NCBI RefSeq assembly: GCF_019645875.1
Contig: NZ_CP081000.1
Coordinates: forward strand, 3,534,001-3,598,000
Reading direction: 5' to 3'
DNA from: Mycolicibacterium senegalense
GTDB lineage: Bacteria; Actinomycetota; Actinomycetes; Mycobacteriales; Mycobacteriaceae
Length of the DNA: 64,000 nt
How positions within the stretch are numbered: position 1 is the stretch's first letter; each line of letters opens with the position of its first letter. The translations under genes and the position numbers were made by a program. Below the pieces are notes generated by a model that was not told where the DNA came from, did not search any database, and saw only the letters and a list, made by a program, of their open reading frames with translations. Of this stretch, positions 26,766 to 37,637 are shown in pieces.

Positions 26766-28145
26766 ATGAAGTTCATTCAGTACTACCTGGACTGTCTGTC
26801 GCACGCGTCCTACCTGATCGGCGATGAATCGTCGGGACATGCCGTCGTCATCGACCCCCAGCGTGACGTCTCCGAGTACCTCGCCGATGCCGAAAAGCTC
26901 GGCATGCAGATCACGCACGTGATCGAAACCCACTTCCACGCCGACTTCCTGTCCGGCCACCTCGAGCTGGCCGAGGCCACCGGCGCGGCGATCGTGTACT
27001 CGTCGGTCGCCCAACCGGAGTTCGACTACCTGGGAGTCGAAGACGGACAACGCCTTTCGCTGGGCGAGGTGGAGCTGGAATTCCGCCACACCCCGGGGCA
27101 TACCCCGGAGTCGATGAGCATCGTGGTCTACGAACACGCCGACGATGACGTGCCCTACGGCGTCATGACCGGCGACACCCTGTTCATCGGCGACGTCGGC
27201 CGGCCCGATCTGCTGGCGTCGATCGGTTTCACCCGCGACGAGCTGGCCGACAAGCTCTACGACTCGCTGCACGAGAAACTGCTACCGCTGCCCGATGCCA
27301 CCCGGGTCTTCCCGGCCCACGGCGCGGGATCGGCTTGCGGCAAGAACCTGTCCACCGAACTGTCGTCGACCATGGGCGAGCAAAAGCGGACCAACTACGC
27401 ACTGCGAGCGCCCGACAAGGCATCCTTCATCGAATTGGTCACCGCGGGACAGCCACCCGCCCCGGGCTACTTCGTCTACGACGCGATCCTCAACCGCAAG
27501 GACCGCGCCCTGCTTGACGAAGACGCGATGCCGGAGGCGCTGGATTACGGTCAGGCCACCCGCGCCGTCGCCGACGGAGCCATGTTGATCGACGGTCGCA
27601 ACCCCGAGGATTTCGCCCTGGGCCACCTGCGTAACGCGATCAACATCGGGCTGGCCGGACGCTACGCCGAGTTCGCCGGTTCGGTGGTCAAACCTGACGC
27701 GGACATCGTGCTGGTCACCGACCCGGGCGAGGAACGCGAAGGCAAGAACCGGTTGGCACGCATCGGATTCGACCGAGTGCTGGGTTATCTCGCCGATCCG
27801 GAACAGACGATGTTCGAGCACCCCGACGATGTGACGGCCGCCTCACGATTGACCGCCACCGCTTTCGACGAACGCGCGAACACCGTCGCAGACCTGCAGA
27901 TCGTCGACGTGCGCAATCCCGGCGAGACCGAGGCGGGCATGATCCCGGGCGCAGTCAATATTCCGGTGGGCCAACTGGCTGACCGGACCGACGAATTGGA
28001 TCGCAGCCGCCCGACCGTGGTGTACTGCGCCGGCGGCTACCGCTCTTCGGTGGCGGCCAGCCTGCTGCGCCAGCGCGGCTTCGCCGATGTCAGCGACATC
28101 CTGGGCGGCTACGGCGCCTGGGCTGAGCGCAACCACGCCGCCTGA
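26766..28145 (+). CDS. Persulfide dioxygenase-rhodanese fusion (CstB-like)
   Basis: 459-residue fusion of a metallo-beta-lactamase-fold persulfide dioxygenase with two rhodanese domains, the CstB layout. It would oxidise glutathione- or mycothiol-type persulfides to sulfite and pass sulfur on. Metal ligands: THFHADFLSGH near residue 58, HTPGHT near 115, GDTLFIGDVGRPD, and FPAHGAGSACG. The first rhodanese domain (about 265-350) lacks a catalytic Cys; the second (about 375-459) has CAGGYRSS. First gene of the operon, then SQR. Mycobacteria have mycothiol rather than glutathione, so the physiological persulfide is uncertain. Confidence 0.88.
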   Translation: MKFIQYYLDCLSHASYLIGDESSGHAVVIDPQRDVSEYLADAEKLGMQITHVIETHFHADFLSGHLELAEATGAAIVYSSVAQPEFDYLGVEDGQRLSLGEVELEFRHTPGHTPESMSIVVYEHADDDVPYGVMTGDTLFIGDVGRPDLLASIGFTRDELADKLYDSLHEKLLPLPDATRVFPAHGAGSACGKNLSTELSSTMGEQKRTNYALRAPDKASFIELVTAGQPPAPGYFVYDAILNRKDRALLDEDAMPEALDYGQATRAVADGAMLIDGRNPEDFALGHLRNAINIGLAGRYAEFAGSVVKPDADIVLVTDPGEEREGKNRLARIGFDRVLGYLADPEQTMFEHPDDVTAASRLTATAFDERANTVADLQIVDVRNPGETEAGMIPGAVNIPVGQLADRTDELDRSRPTVVYCAGGYRSSVAASLLRQRGFADVSDILGGYGAWAERNHAA

Positions 28146-28186
28146 CAACCCCACACCGGCTAGAGAGACAGGAATAGCACAACAGT

Positions 28187-29397
<1,211 letters not shown>

Positions 29398-29398
<1 letters not shown>

Positions 29399-29994
29399 TG
29401 TCCACCTCGCCGATCATCGATGCCACCGAGCTCAACGTGCTCAAGCAGGCCGGCACCGGTCCACGACTCATCGATGTCCGTACCCCCGGTGAGTTCGAAA
29501 CCGCCCATATCCCAGGCGCTTACAACGTCCCGCTGGACCTGTTGCAGGAACACCGCGACGAGATCGCCCAGCACCTCGACGAGAACATCGTGTTGATCTG
29601 TCGGTCGGGACAACGCGCGGGCACGGCGGGCCAGGCCCTTCGAGAGGCCGGCCTGCCGAACGTCTCGATCCTCGACGGCGGTATGACCGCATGGCAGGAC
29701 AAGGGATTCGGGGTGCGACGCGGCGCCCAGCGCTGGGACTTGGAACGCCAGGTTCGACTGGTGGCGGGGTCGATCGTGTTGAGCAGTGTGCTGGGCAGCA
29801 TCGCCTCTCCCAAGCTCAAGTGGGTCGCCGCAGCCATCGGTGCCGGACTGACCACCGCGGCCCTGACGAACACCTGCGCCATGGGAATGATGCTGGCAAA
29901 ACTGCCGTACAACCGGGGCGCGTCCTGTGATGCCCAGACCGTCGTCGAGCAACTGATCGGTTCCAAGCAAACACATTCCGGCGCGTTGGCATGA
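29398..29994 (+). CDS. Rhodanese with C-terminal DUF2892-type membrane hairpin
   Basis: 198 residues. An N-terminal rhodanese domain has the active Cys in ICRSGQRA (about 67), and a C-terminal part has two hydrophobic helices (about 120-170) of the YgaP/DUF2892 kind. Likely a membrane-bound sulfur carrier receiving persulfide sulfur from SQR. Coupled by overlapping stop/start to SQR before and to the TauE transporter after. Confidence 0.85.
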
Positions 29995-30851
29995 TCGCCG
30001 TCGCTGTCGCGCTGGCCGTCGTGGTCGGGGTGTCACTCGGACTCCTCGGCGGCGGCGGCTCGATCCTGACCGTTCCGCTGCTGGCCTACGTGGCCGGTAT
30101 GGACGCCAAACAGGCGATCGCCACCTCGCTCGTGGTGGTCGGGGTGACCAGCGCGGTCAGCACCCTGTCCAATGCCCGGGCCGGCCGGGTGCAGTGGCGC
30201 AGCGGCCTGATGTTCGGGGCGGCCGGCATGGTCGGCGCGTACCTGGGCGGGCTGCTGAGCTATGTCGTCGACGGATCGGTTCTGCTGCTTGTCTTCACGG
30301 TGGTGATGGTGGCCACCGGCGTCGCAATGATCAAGGGCCGCGCGGCATGCGCACCGACGACGCGGACCATGCCGGTCGTCAAGGTGCTGCTGATGGGGCT
30401 CGGCGTCGGCGTGGTGACGGGCGCGGTGGGCGCCGGCGGCGGCTTCCTCGTGGTGCCCGCCCTGGCGCTGCTGGGCGGCCTGCCCATGCCTGTCGCGGTG
30501 GGAACCTCGCTGCTGGTGATCACGATGAACTCCGCAGCGGGCCTGGCCGGTCACCTCAGCACCGTCCCGATCGACTGGACAATCGCGGGCGCGGTGACCG
30601 CCGCGGCGGTGCTGGGCAGCCTGCTCGGCACCCGACTGACCGCCCGTGTGGACCCTGACGCGGTGCGCCGCGCCTTCGGCTGGTTCGTGTTGCTCATGGC
30701 CTCGGTCATCCTCGGCGAGGAGCTTCATCCGACCGTCGGACTCACCGCGGCAGGCCTGACCGCACTGGCCGGGCTCGGCAACCTCAGCTGCGCGCGGCTG
30801 GGATGGTGTCCGATGCGGTGGCTCTTCGGCCCACCCGCTGCGACGACATGA
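29991..30851 (+). CDS. TauE/SafE-family sulfite/sulfonate exporter
   Basis: 286-residue polytopic membrane protein with eight or so hydrophobic helices and the paired Gly-rich repeats of TauE/SafE transporters (LGLLGGGGSILTVPLLAY at the start and VGAGGGFLVVPALALLGG in the middle). Probably exports sulfite or thiosulfate made by the persulfide dioxygenase. Four-base overlap with the rhodanese gene. Confidence 0.85.
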   Translation: MIAVAVALAVVVGVSLGLLGGGGSILTVPLLAYVAGMDAKQAIATSLVVVGVTSAVSTLSNARAGRVQWRSGLMFGAAGMVGAYLGGLLSYVVDGSVLLLVFTVVMVATGVAMIKGRAACAPTTRTMPVVKVLLMGLGVGVVTGAVGAGGGFLVVPALALLGGLPMPVAVGTSLLVITMNSAAGLAGHLSTVPIDWTIAGAVTAAAVLGSLLGTRLTARVDPDAVRRAFGWFVLLMASVILGEELHPTVGLTAAGLTALAGLGNLSCARLGWCPMRWLFGPPAATT

Positions 30852-30860
30852 CCACGCCGA

Positions 30861-30878
30861 CATACCCCCGAGGGTATG
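30861..30878. promoter_or_regulatory. CstR/CsoR-type operator 3, upstream of the repressor gene
   Basis: CATACCC...GGGTATG inverted repeat with the same half-site as the two operators before the operon, 34 bp before the repressor start. It implies autoregulation and perhaps a separate promoter for the repressor; TATGAT at 30875-30880 could be its -10. Confidence 0.75.
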
Positions 30879-30903
30879 ATGAACTACATATGCCCAACGT
30901 TAA

Positions 30904-31173
<270 letters not shown>

Positions 31174-31180
31174 CCTGGTA

Positions 31181-31210
31181 GCGGTGACCGTCTCAGCTGA
31201 CGGTCACCGC
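31181..31210. terminator. Bidirectional terminator between cstR and cysA
   Basis: 12-bp perfect inverted repeat (31181-31192 with 31199-31210) with a six-base loop in the gap between two converging genes. It covers the last codons of cysA. No clear T-run, so efficiency is uncertain. Confidence 0.6.
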
Positions 31211-32239
31211 ATCATCCTCGGTGGCCGGAACCTGCGCTCCCCCGGCGATCTGCGGAACCCGGGTGGCCCGCACATAGACGGTGTCGCCCTCGATCAATCC
31301 CAGCGCCTCGGCATCGCCGCGAGTGATCTGCGCGGTGAACGGCACATGAGTTGCGGCACTGGTCAATTCGACGCGCACCTCGAATCCCAGCATCACGATG
31401 CGGTCGATGGTGGCCCGCAGCACCCCGGTCGCCTCGGCAGTGCCGTCACCGGCCGCGATGGCCAGCTCGGGGTTACGGCCCACGCGAATGTCGTGCGGGC
31501 GCACCAGGATTCCGTTGAGTTCGGACACGGCGCCCAGGAACGACATCACGAACGCGTTGGCGGGCTCGTCGTACACCTCGGTCGGTGACCCGACCTGCTC
31601 GATACGCCCCTTGTTGAGCACCGCGATCCGATCCGCCACGTCCAGTGCCTCGGCCTGGTCGTGGGTAACCAGCACGGTGGTGACGTGCACCTCGTCGTGC
31701 AGGCGGCGCAGCCAGGTCCGCAGGTCGTCGCGCACCTTGGCGTCCAACGCACCGAACGGCTCGTCGAGCAACAGCACCTGTGGGTCCACCGCCAATGCCC
31801 GCGCCAGCGCCATGCGTTGGCGCTGACCGCCTGAGAGCTGGTTGGGATAGCGGGTCTGAAAACCAGCCAGCCCCACCACTTCCAGCAGATTGTCCACCTT
31901 CTCCTTGACCTCGGCCTTGGGCCGCTTGCGGATCTTGAGGCCGAAGGCGACATTGTCGCGAACCGTCAGGTGTTTGAACGCCGCATAGTGCTGGAACACG
32001 AAACCGATCCCGCGGCGCTGCGGTGGCACCCCGGTGACATCGCGCCCGTTGATGGTGATGGTGCCGGTGTCGGGCTGGTCCAGTCCGGCGATGGCGCGCA
32101 GCAAGGTGGACTTGCCCGAGCCGCTGGGACCCAGCAGTGCGGTCAGCGAACCTGAGGGCACCTCGAAGTCGATGTTGTCGAGCGCCGCGAACTCTCCGTA
32201 ATGCTTGTTGGCGCCCCGAACCACGATCGCGTCGGTCAT
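31193..32239 (-). CDS. cysA: Sulfate ABC transporter ATPase CysA
   Basis: ATP-binding subunit of the sulfate/thiosulfate importer. 348 residues like M. tuberculosis CysA1 (351). Walker A GPSGSGKS near 36, signature [10 protein letters not shown] near 136, Walker [13 protein letters not shown]-loop VTHDQAEA, and a C-terminal TOBE-like regulatory region. It is 22 bases downstream of the cysW remnant. With cysW broken here and cysT and subI absent, this copy has no visible partner in the window. Confidence 0.92.
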   Translation of the reverse strand: MTDAIVVRGANKHYGEFAALDNIDFEVPSGSLTALLGPSGSGKSTLLRAIAGLDQPDTGTITINGRDVTGVPPQRRGIGFVFQHYAAFKHLTVRDNVAFGLKIRKRPKAEVKEKVDNLLEVVGLAGFQTRYPNQLSGGQRQRMALARALAVDPQVLLLDEPFGALDAKVRDDLRTWLRRLHDEVHVTTVLVTHDQAEALDVADRIAVLNKGRIEQVGSPTEVYDEPANAFVMSFLGAVSELNGILVRPHDIRVGRNPELAIAAGDGTAEATGVLRATIDRIVMLGFEVRVELTSAATHVPFTAQITRGDAEALGLIEGDTVYVRATRVPQIAGGAQVPATEDDAVTVS

Positions 32240-32261
32240 AGCTCTTGTCTCCTTCTCAGGC

Positions 32262-32813
32262 CTACTGCGCGGCCTTGATACGGCGTCGGTCGAGGATCAC
32301 CTGGACCACCAGGACGATCACGGCAACGGCCATCAGCAATGTCGAGATCGCATACGCGCCATACACCGAATCGGCGGTACCGCGGTTGTAACGGTCGGCC
32401 ACCAGCAGGGTCAACGTCTGGGAGGTGCCCGGCAGGTTCGAGGACACCATGATCACCGCACCGAACTCCCCCAGCGTGCGGGCGATGGTCAGCACGATCC
32501 CGTAGGTCAGGCCCCATCGGATCGACGGCAACGTGATTCGCCAGAACGTCTGCCACCACGTCGACCCCAGGGTGGCAGCGGCTTCCTCCTGATCGGTGCC
32601 GATCTCGTGCAATACCGGCTCGACCTCACGGATGACGAACGGCACCGTGACGAAGATGCTGGCCAGCACGATGCCGGGGATCCCGAAGATGATCTTGAAG
32701 CCGAGGTTGTTCTCGACGAAGCCGAGCAGCCCGGCCGAACCCCACAGCAGGATCAGTGCGACACCCACCACCACCGGAGACACCGCGAACGGTAGGTCGA
32801 TGACCGCCTGCAG
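32262..32813 (-). pseudogene. cysW: cysW remnant (3' two-thirds; 5' end lost at junction)
   Basis: Sulfate ABC permease CysW, only the C-terminal part. The text from LQAVIDLPFAVSP onward is a normal CysW, with the EAA loop EEAAATLGSTWWQTFWRITL and the last helices. Some 80-100 residues that should precede it, including the first membrane helices and the start codon, are replaced by hemY sequence in another frame. The first Met left in frame gives a 173-residue product without the N-terminal helices, unlikely to work. cysT and subI, which normally precede it, are missing from the window. Confidence 0.85.
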
Positions 32814-33136
32814 ATGCCCTGCAAGGTGCCCTGCGGTAGCTGGTGCAGCCGGGCACCGCTGTAGATCAGGGGGCGGGTGCCGGTGGGGCTGAGCCGACGG
32901 CCGGCCAGGCCGAGCTCGGCGAGCAGGTCCAGCATCTCGGGCCTGCGCACCACGAACGCTTCGGCACCGACGTCGAACGGTTGCCCGCCGACCCGTTCGG
33001 TGCGCAACACCCCGCCGAGCCGGTCAGCGGGGTCGAGCAGCGTGATCTGAGCCCGCGGTCCGGCCGCGAGCCGCAACCGATAGGCGGCGACCAAACCTGA
33101 AATGCCGCCGCCGACAACGCAATAGGATGCACTCAC
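32753..33136 (-). pseudogene. hemY: hemY fragment (5' end only), truncated at the cysW junction
   Basis: N-terminal part of the FAD-dependent protoporphyrinogen/coproporphyrinogen oxidase. FAD loop VVGGGISGL, then PADRLGGVLRTERV and GAEAFVVRRPEML, run to LHQLPQGTLQGI at about residue 107. After that the frame enters cysW antiphase sequence and stops 20 codons later. A full enzyme is about 450 residues, so over three quarters are absent. The GTG start overlaps the hemE stop, the usual hemE-hemY arrangement. Confidence 0.85.
32807..32823. other. hemY/cysW junction with 6-bp direct repeat
   Basis: Point where hemY-like coding ends and cysW-like coding begins. CCTGCA occurs at 32807-32812 and again at 32818-32823, and a CTGCAG palindrome covers 32808-32813. 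No insertion sequence, transposase or att-like repeat is near. Short homology is compatible with deletion, rearrangement or a false assembly join. Confidence 0.7.
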
Positions 33137-34194
33137 AGTGAGTGCACCAGACTCACCGCCTCGGTGATGATGCCGGGGTCGGTCGCCGGCAGCACACCGT
33201 GGCCCAGATTGAAGACATGACCGGCCGCCCCCGCCGCCACCGCGGCCCGCCCGTCGTCGACCACGCGGCGCACCGCCGCCTCGGCCACCGGCCAGCCCGC
33301 CAACAGCACCACCGGATCGAGGTTGCCCTGCAGGGCGGTGCCGGGCTTGACCCGGGCCGCGGCGTCGACCAGCGAGGTGCGCCAGTCCACGCCGACCATC
33401 GTGGCCGGGGCAGCGCCCAGCGCCTCGGACATCGCCCCCAGCAGCTCCGCGGTGCCCACGCCGAAGTGCGTCATGGGCACACCGGCGGCGGCCATCGTGG
33501 CGAACACCCGGGTGGTGTGCGGAAGCACATAGCTGCGGTAGTCGGCCAACGACAGCGTCCCGGCCCAGGAGTCGAACACCTGCAGGGCGTCCACGCCGGC
33601 GTCGACCTGGGCCTGCAAGAAGGCGATGGTCAGGTCGGTCAGCGCACCCATCAGCGCATGCCAGGTGGCCGACTCTCCCAGCATCATGGCCTTGGTGCGC
33701 TCATGGTGCCGGCTGGGCCCGCCCTCGACCAGGTAGGAGGCCAGGGTGAACGGCGCGCCGGCGAAGCCGATCAACGGCACGTCGCCCAACTCCCGCACCA
33801 ACATCGCGACAGCGTCGGTGACCGGCGAGACCTGCGCCGGTTCAAGCGGTTTCATCCCCTCGACGTCGGCCTGCGACCGGATCGGATGTTCGATGACCGG
33901 CCCCACGTCCGGGACGATGTCCAGACCGATCCCGGCAGCCTTGAGCGGCACCACGATGTCGGAGAACAGGATGGCGGCGTCGACGCCGTGCCTGCGCACC
34001 GGCTGCAGGGTGATCTCGCAGACCAGTTCGGGGTCGAAGCAGGCCTCCAGCATGCGGTGCTGAGCCCGCAACGCACGGTACTCCGGCAACGAGCGGCCGG
34101 CCTGCCGCATGAACCACACCGGCACACGGCGCGGGATGCGGCCGCTCACGGCGGCTAGATATGGGGAATCGGGCAGCTCCCGGCGGGTATTCAT
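33133..34194 (-). CDS. hemE: Uroporphyrinogen decarboxylase HemE
   Basis: Decarboxylates uroporphyrinogen III to coproporphyrinogen III in heme synthesis; cytosolic. 353 residues, full length. Signature [16 protein letters not shown] near residue 26 with the substrate-binding Arg residues, catalytic-site FSDIVVPL near 85, and [10 protein letters not shown] toward the end. It overlaps the truncated hemY start by four bases. DUF3000 and RNase D genes diverge upstream, as in M. tuberculosis Rv2678-Rv2681. Confidence 0.94.
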   Translation of the reverse strand: MNTRRELPDSPYLAAVSGRIPRRVPVWFMRQAGRSLPEYRALRAQHRMLEACFDPELVCEITLQPVRRHGVDAAILFSDIVVPLKAAGIGLDIVPDVGPVIEHPIRSQADVEGMKPLEPAQVSPVTDAVAMLVRELGDVPLIGFAGAPFTLASYLVEGGPSRHHERTKAMMLGESATWHALMGALTDLTIAFLQAQVDAGVDALQVFDSWAGTLSLADYRSYVLPHTTRVFATMAAAGVPMTHFGVGTAELLGAMSEALGAAPATMVGVDWRTSLVDAAARVKPGTALQGNLDPVVLLAGWPVAEAAVRRVVDDGRAAVAAGAAGHVFNLGHGVLPATDPGIITEAVSLVHSL

Positions 34195-34305
34195 CGGCTC
34201 CTATGGTGCCACGTGCCCGCGCGCGTAGACCGTTGCCGGTTCGTGACGCCCCCGCTACGGCGCGCCTGCGTCCTGTCCTGGCAGTATCCGCTAGCGTCAA
34301 ACGCC

Positions 34306-34887
34306 GTGACCTCTGCCGAACCGGCCCAGTTCCGGACGGCGGTGGCGGCGATGAACGCCACCACCGTACGGCCGGAAATCGAGCTGGGTCCGATACGCCC
34401 GCCTCAGCGGCTGGCGCCCTACAGCTACGCGCTGGGCGCCGAGGTCCGACATCCCGAAACAGCGGTGATCCCGGAGCGCTCCGAAGGCGACGCGTTCGGC
34501 AGGCTGATCCTGCTGCACGACCCCGACGGAGCCGAAGCCTGGGACGGCACCATGCGCCTGGTCGCCTACATCCAGGCGGACCTGGACTCCAGTGAAGCCG
34601 TCGACCCGCTGCTGCCCGAGGTGGCCTGGAGCTGGCTCGTGGACGCCCTGGAAACCCGTGCCGAGCACGTCACCGCACTCGGCGGCACCGTCACCGCCAC
34701 CACCTCGGTGCGCTACGGTGACATATCCGGCCCGCCGCGGGCACACCAGCTCGAGCTGCGGGCTTCCTGGACCGCGACCGATCTGGAGTTGGGACCGCAC
34801 GTGGAGGCGTTCTGTGAAGTGCTCGAGCACGCTGCAGGGTTGCCGCCGGCGGGCGTGACCGACCTGAGTTCCCGTACCCGCGCGTGA
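34306..34887 (+). CDS. DUF3000 family protein (Rv2680-like)
   Basis: 193-residue actinobacterial protein with no known biochemical role. GTG start just after the hemE divergent gap. Conserved-looking stretches: PPQRLAPYSYALGAEV, WDGTMRLVAYIQADLD. No signal peptide or membrane helix. It is followed one base later by the RNase D-like gene, so they are likely co-transcribed. Confidence 0.8.
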   Translation: MTSAEPAQFRTAVAAMNATTVRPEIELGPIRPPQRLAPYSYALGAEVRHPETAVIPERSEGDAFGRLILLHDPDGAEAWDGTMRLVAYIQADLDSSEAVDPLLPEVAWSWLVDALETRAEHVTALGGTVTATTSVRYGDISGPPRAHQLELRASWTATDLELGPHVEAFCEVLEHAAGLPPAGVTDLSSRTRA

Positions 34888-34888
34888 G

Positions 34889-36139
34889 ATGACCGAAGTA
34901 GACCCAGACGCCGCCGAGCCGGACGAGGCCGAAGCAACCCCATTGCTCTCCCCCGTCGACGGTGTGCCCGAAGTCTGTGTCACTTCCGATGAAATCTCCT
35001 CCGCGGCAACATCCCTCGCCAAAGGCAGCGGGCCCTTCGCGATCGATGCCGAACGTGCCTCCGGCTTCCGCTATTCCAATCGCGCGTACCTGGTGCAGAT
35101 CCGTCGCGCCGGTTCGGGAACGGCGCTGATCGACCCGGTCAACCACGGCGGCTCACCCATCGATGCGATGGCGCCGGTGGCCGAGGCCCTGGCTGCCGAC
35201 GAATGGGTGCTGCACGCCGCCGACCAGGACCTGCCGTGCCTGTCGGAAATCGGCCTGCGCCCGGGCAAGCTCTACGACACCGAGTTGGCCGGCCGGCTGG
35301 CAGGTTTCGAGCGGGTCAACCTCGCCGCGATGGTGCAACGGCTACTCGGCCTGCAGTTGATGAAAGGGCACGGTGCGGCCGACTGGTCCAAACGGCCGCT
35401 GCCGGCGGAATGGCTCAACTACGCCGCCCTGGACGTCGAGGTCCTGCTGGAGCTGCGCCACGCGATCGCCGCGGTTCTCGAAGATCAGGGCAAAACCGAA
35501 TGGGCCAGACAGGAATTCGAGTACCTCCGCACCTATGTGGCCCAACCCACCCGACGTGACCGCTGGCGACGCACCTCGGGCATCCACAAGGTCCGCAACC
35601 CGCAGGCGCTGTCCGCCGTCCGCGAGCTGTGGACGACCCGAGACACCATCGCTCGCAGCCGCGACATCGCCCCCGGGCGCATCCTGCCCGACGCGGCGAT
35701 CATCAACGCGGCCACCGCCAACCCCAAAACCGTCGACGAGCTCATCGCACTGCCGGTGTTCGGAGGTTCCAAACAGCGCAAGAGCGCCAAGGTCTGGCTG
35801 GACGCGCTGAACCGGGCCAGGGATACCACCGACCCGCCCGAGGCCAACGAAACCCAGAGCGGCCCGCCGCCGGCCGCCCGCTGGGCCCGACGCAAACCCG
35901 AAGCCGCGGCCCGGCTCGAAGCCGCCCGGGCCGGCCTGGCCGAACTCTCGGAGCGCGTTTCGGTGCCCGCCGAAAACCTGATCACCCCCGAGGTGGTGCG
36001 CCGGCTGTGCTGGGACTGGCATCCGGTCGCCGACGTGGCCACCGCCGTGGAGGAATTCCTCGTCGAGGCCAACGTCCGGCCCTGGCAGCGCGAGCTGACG
36101 GTGCCGGTACTCACCAAGGCGCTCAGCTCGGCCGAGTGA
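34889..36139 (+). CDS. Ribonuclease D-like 3'-5' exonuclease with HRDC domain
   Basis: DEDD-superfamily 3'-5' exonuclease, 416 residues, like Rv2681. Exo I FAIDAERASG (Asp and Glu near 52), Exo II in LHAADQDLPCL (about 110), Exo III in NYAALDVEVLLEL (about 180). An HRDC domain at about 220-300 is followed by a C-terminal part. Expected to trim RNA 3' ends. It is converging with the hydrolase gene, three bases apart. Confidence 0.9.
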   Translation: MTEVDPDAAEPDEAEATPLLSPVDGVPEVCVTSDEISSAATSLAKGSGPFAIDAERASGFRYSNRAYLVQIRRAGSGTALIDPVNHGGSPIDAMAPVAEALAADEWVLHAADQDLPCLSEIGLRPGKLYDTELAGRLAGFERVNLAAMVQRLLGLQLMKGHGAADWSKRPLPAEWLNYAALDVEVLLELRHAIAAVLEDQGKTEWARQEFEYLRTYVAQPTRRDRWRRTSGIHKVRNPQALSAVRELWTTRDTIARSRDIAPGRILPDAAIINAATANPKTVDELIALPVFGGSKQRKSAKVWLDALNRARDTTDPPEANETQSGPPPAARWARRKPEAAARLEAARAGLAELSERVSVPAENLITPEVVRRLCWDWHPVADVATAVEEFLVEANVRPWQRELTVPVLTKALSSAE

Positions 36140-36142
36140 CAC

Positions 36143-37042
36143 TCACCCGCTCACCTGGTCTATGTGGGCCAGGAAATGAGTCAGCACCGACTGAGGATCC
36201 TCGATCTGCGGCCAGTGTGCGATGTCGTCGGCGAGCATCACCACGTCAGGATCGGGAATCACCTCGAGATAGCGCTGCGCCATGTGACGCCCCGAGTTCG
36301 GATCCGACGGCCCGTCGATCAGCCGCATCGGCACCTTGGTCTCCCGCATCGCCCGCACCCATCGATTCCGGTACGTGTAGCGGTCGTTGACGAACCGGCC
36401 GACCTTGTGGAGGACCCGCTTGCCGTCGTTGTACTCCAGAATCTGGTGAAACTTCTCCATGAGCTCCGGTGACGGCTTGGTGTTCACGCCGAACATCTCG
36501 TTGATGGTCGGCTCCACGAGTCGACGTGACAACCGGCTGCCCTGCAACGGACTCATGATGTCACCCAACGGGGTTCGCGACATCGCCTTCTGCAGCAGCC
36601 GCGGCGTGTAGGCCTCGTTGAACAGGCCGCCGTTGAGCCAGGTGATCGATGCGATGTTCAGCGCACCGTAAGCCCGGCCACCGAATTCGTGGCGGGCCAG
36701 TAGTTCCTGGCCCACCGAATCACCGAGGTCATGGGCCAGAACGTGGGCGGTGCCGACCCCGAGGTGATCCAGCAGCGCCTCGTGCATGTCGGCGTGGTCG
36801 GGCACCGAGTATCCGTAGGCGACCGGTTTGTCCGAGAAACCCATCCCGAGCATGTCCGGCGCGATCACGGTGAACCGCTCGGTCAGGGTGGGCCAGATCA
36901 GCGACCAGTCCCATGAACTGAACGGATAGCCGTGAATGAGAAGGAGATTCGGTCCACTGCCCGCGGCCCGGTAGAAGATGTCGAATCCCAGGTAGTCGAA
37001 GAACTGCCCGGCGTCCTTCCAGCTCTTCAATTCGGCGTCCAT
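36143..37042 (-). CDS. Alpha/beta hydrolase (epoxide hydrolase/haloalkane dehalogenase-like)
   Basis: 299 residues. Oxyanion HGYP near 38, nucleophile elbow AHDLGDSVG with Asp in place of Ser (about 104), and a C-terminal His in DIAHWPQIEDP. The Asp nucleophile places it among epoxide hydrolases and haloalkane dehalogenases; the substrate cannot be told. Predicted cytosolic. An ordinary mycobacterial gene type, not tied to its neighbours. Confidence 0.82.
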   Translation of the reverse strand: MDAELKSWKDAGQFFDYLGFDIFYRAAGSGPNLLLIHGYPFSSWDWSLIWPTLTERFTVIAPDMLGMGFSDKPVAYGYSVPDHADMHEALLDHLGVGTAHVLAHDLGDSVGQELLARHEFGGRAYGALNIASITWLNGGLFNEAYTPRLLQKAMSRTPLGDIMSPLQGSRLSRRLVEPTINEMFGVNTKPSPELMEKFHQILEYNDGKRVLHKVGRFVNDRYTYRNRWVRAMRETKVPMRLIDGPSDPNSGRHMAQRYLEVIPDPDVVMLADDIAHWPQIEDPQSVLTHFLAHIDQVSG

Positions 37043-37130
37043 CTCTGCAACCTAGTTGAGAATCGATCTCTGCCGGCGTCCTGATGGCGTTTCGTCCCCG
37101 GGGCGGGCCCGACCGGAATAACGTCAGTGC

Positions 37131-37637
37131 GTGGCGCAGTCGAGAGAAACCGAAGCCGAGCAGGAACGCGAGCGCTTCGCCGACCGGATCCTGCGGATCG
37201 CCGAGGACGCGGTCTACTGGTCGATCGCGATCCTGCTGCTCGCCGGATCGGTGGTGCTGATCGCCGCGCAGGTCCACCTCATGCTGCGGTTGAGGAGCGC
37301 TCCGGCCGCGCAGATCATGCTGGAGCTGCTCGACGGCCTGCTGCTGGTCTTCATATTCGTGGAACTGCTCTATGCCGTGCGGACCTCGTTGCGATCCCGC
37401 GAGCTGGTTGCCGAACCCTTCCTGATCGTCGGCATCCTGGCCTGCATCAAAGAGATCGTGGTGGTGTCCGTGGACGCGGCCAAGCTGTTCGACAAGGGGC
37501 CGGAGTTCGCGCGCGCCATCGTTCAGGTCGGCGTGCTGGGCGGATTGGTGCTCGTCCTGGCCGCCGCCATCTTCGTCCTGCGGCTGCACCCCTTGGCCGC
37601 CGACCACATGCGCGACAAACCGGACGACGACTCCTAG
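37131..37637 (+). CDS. PsiE-like membrane protein
   Basis: 168 residues with four hydrophobic segments (about 30-52, 65-85, 98-116, 130-152) and a charged N-terminus. Its composition and [25 protein letters not shown] stretches resemble the PsiE (phosphate-starvation-inducible) family. Function unknown. GTG start. The 3' end overlaps the convergent dxs gene by four bases. Confidence 0.72.
   Translation: MAQSRETEAEQERERFADRILRIAEDAVYWSIAILLLAGSVVLIAAQVHLMLRLRSAPAAQIMLELLDGLLLVFIFVELLYAVRTSLRSRELVAEPFLIVGILACIKEIVVVSVDAAKLFDKGPEFARAIVQVGVLGGLVLVLAAAIFVLRLHPLAADHMRDKPDDDS

Noticed and set aside
32700..32900. Insertion sequence at the hemY/cysW junction
   Set aside because: No transposase coding, terminal inverted repeats or target duplications; only a 6-bp direct repeat.
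32262..33136. A genuine HemY-CysW fusion protein
   Set aside because: The hemY start and the cysW stop are not in the same frame (875 bp apart, not a multiple of three), so no single product can be made.
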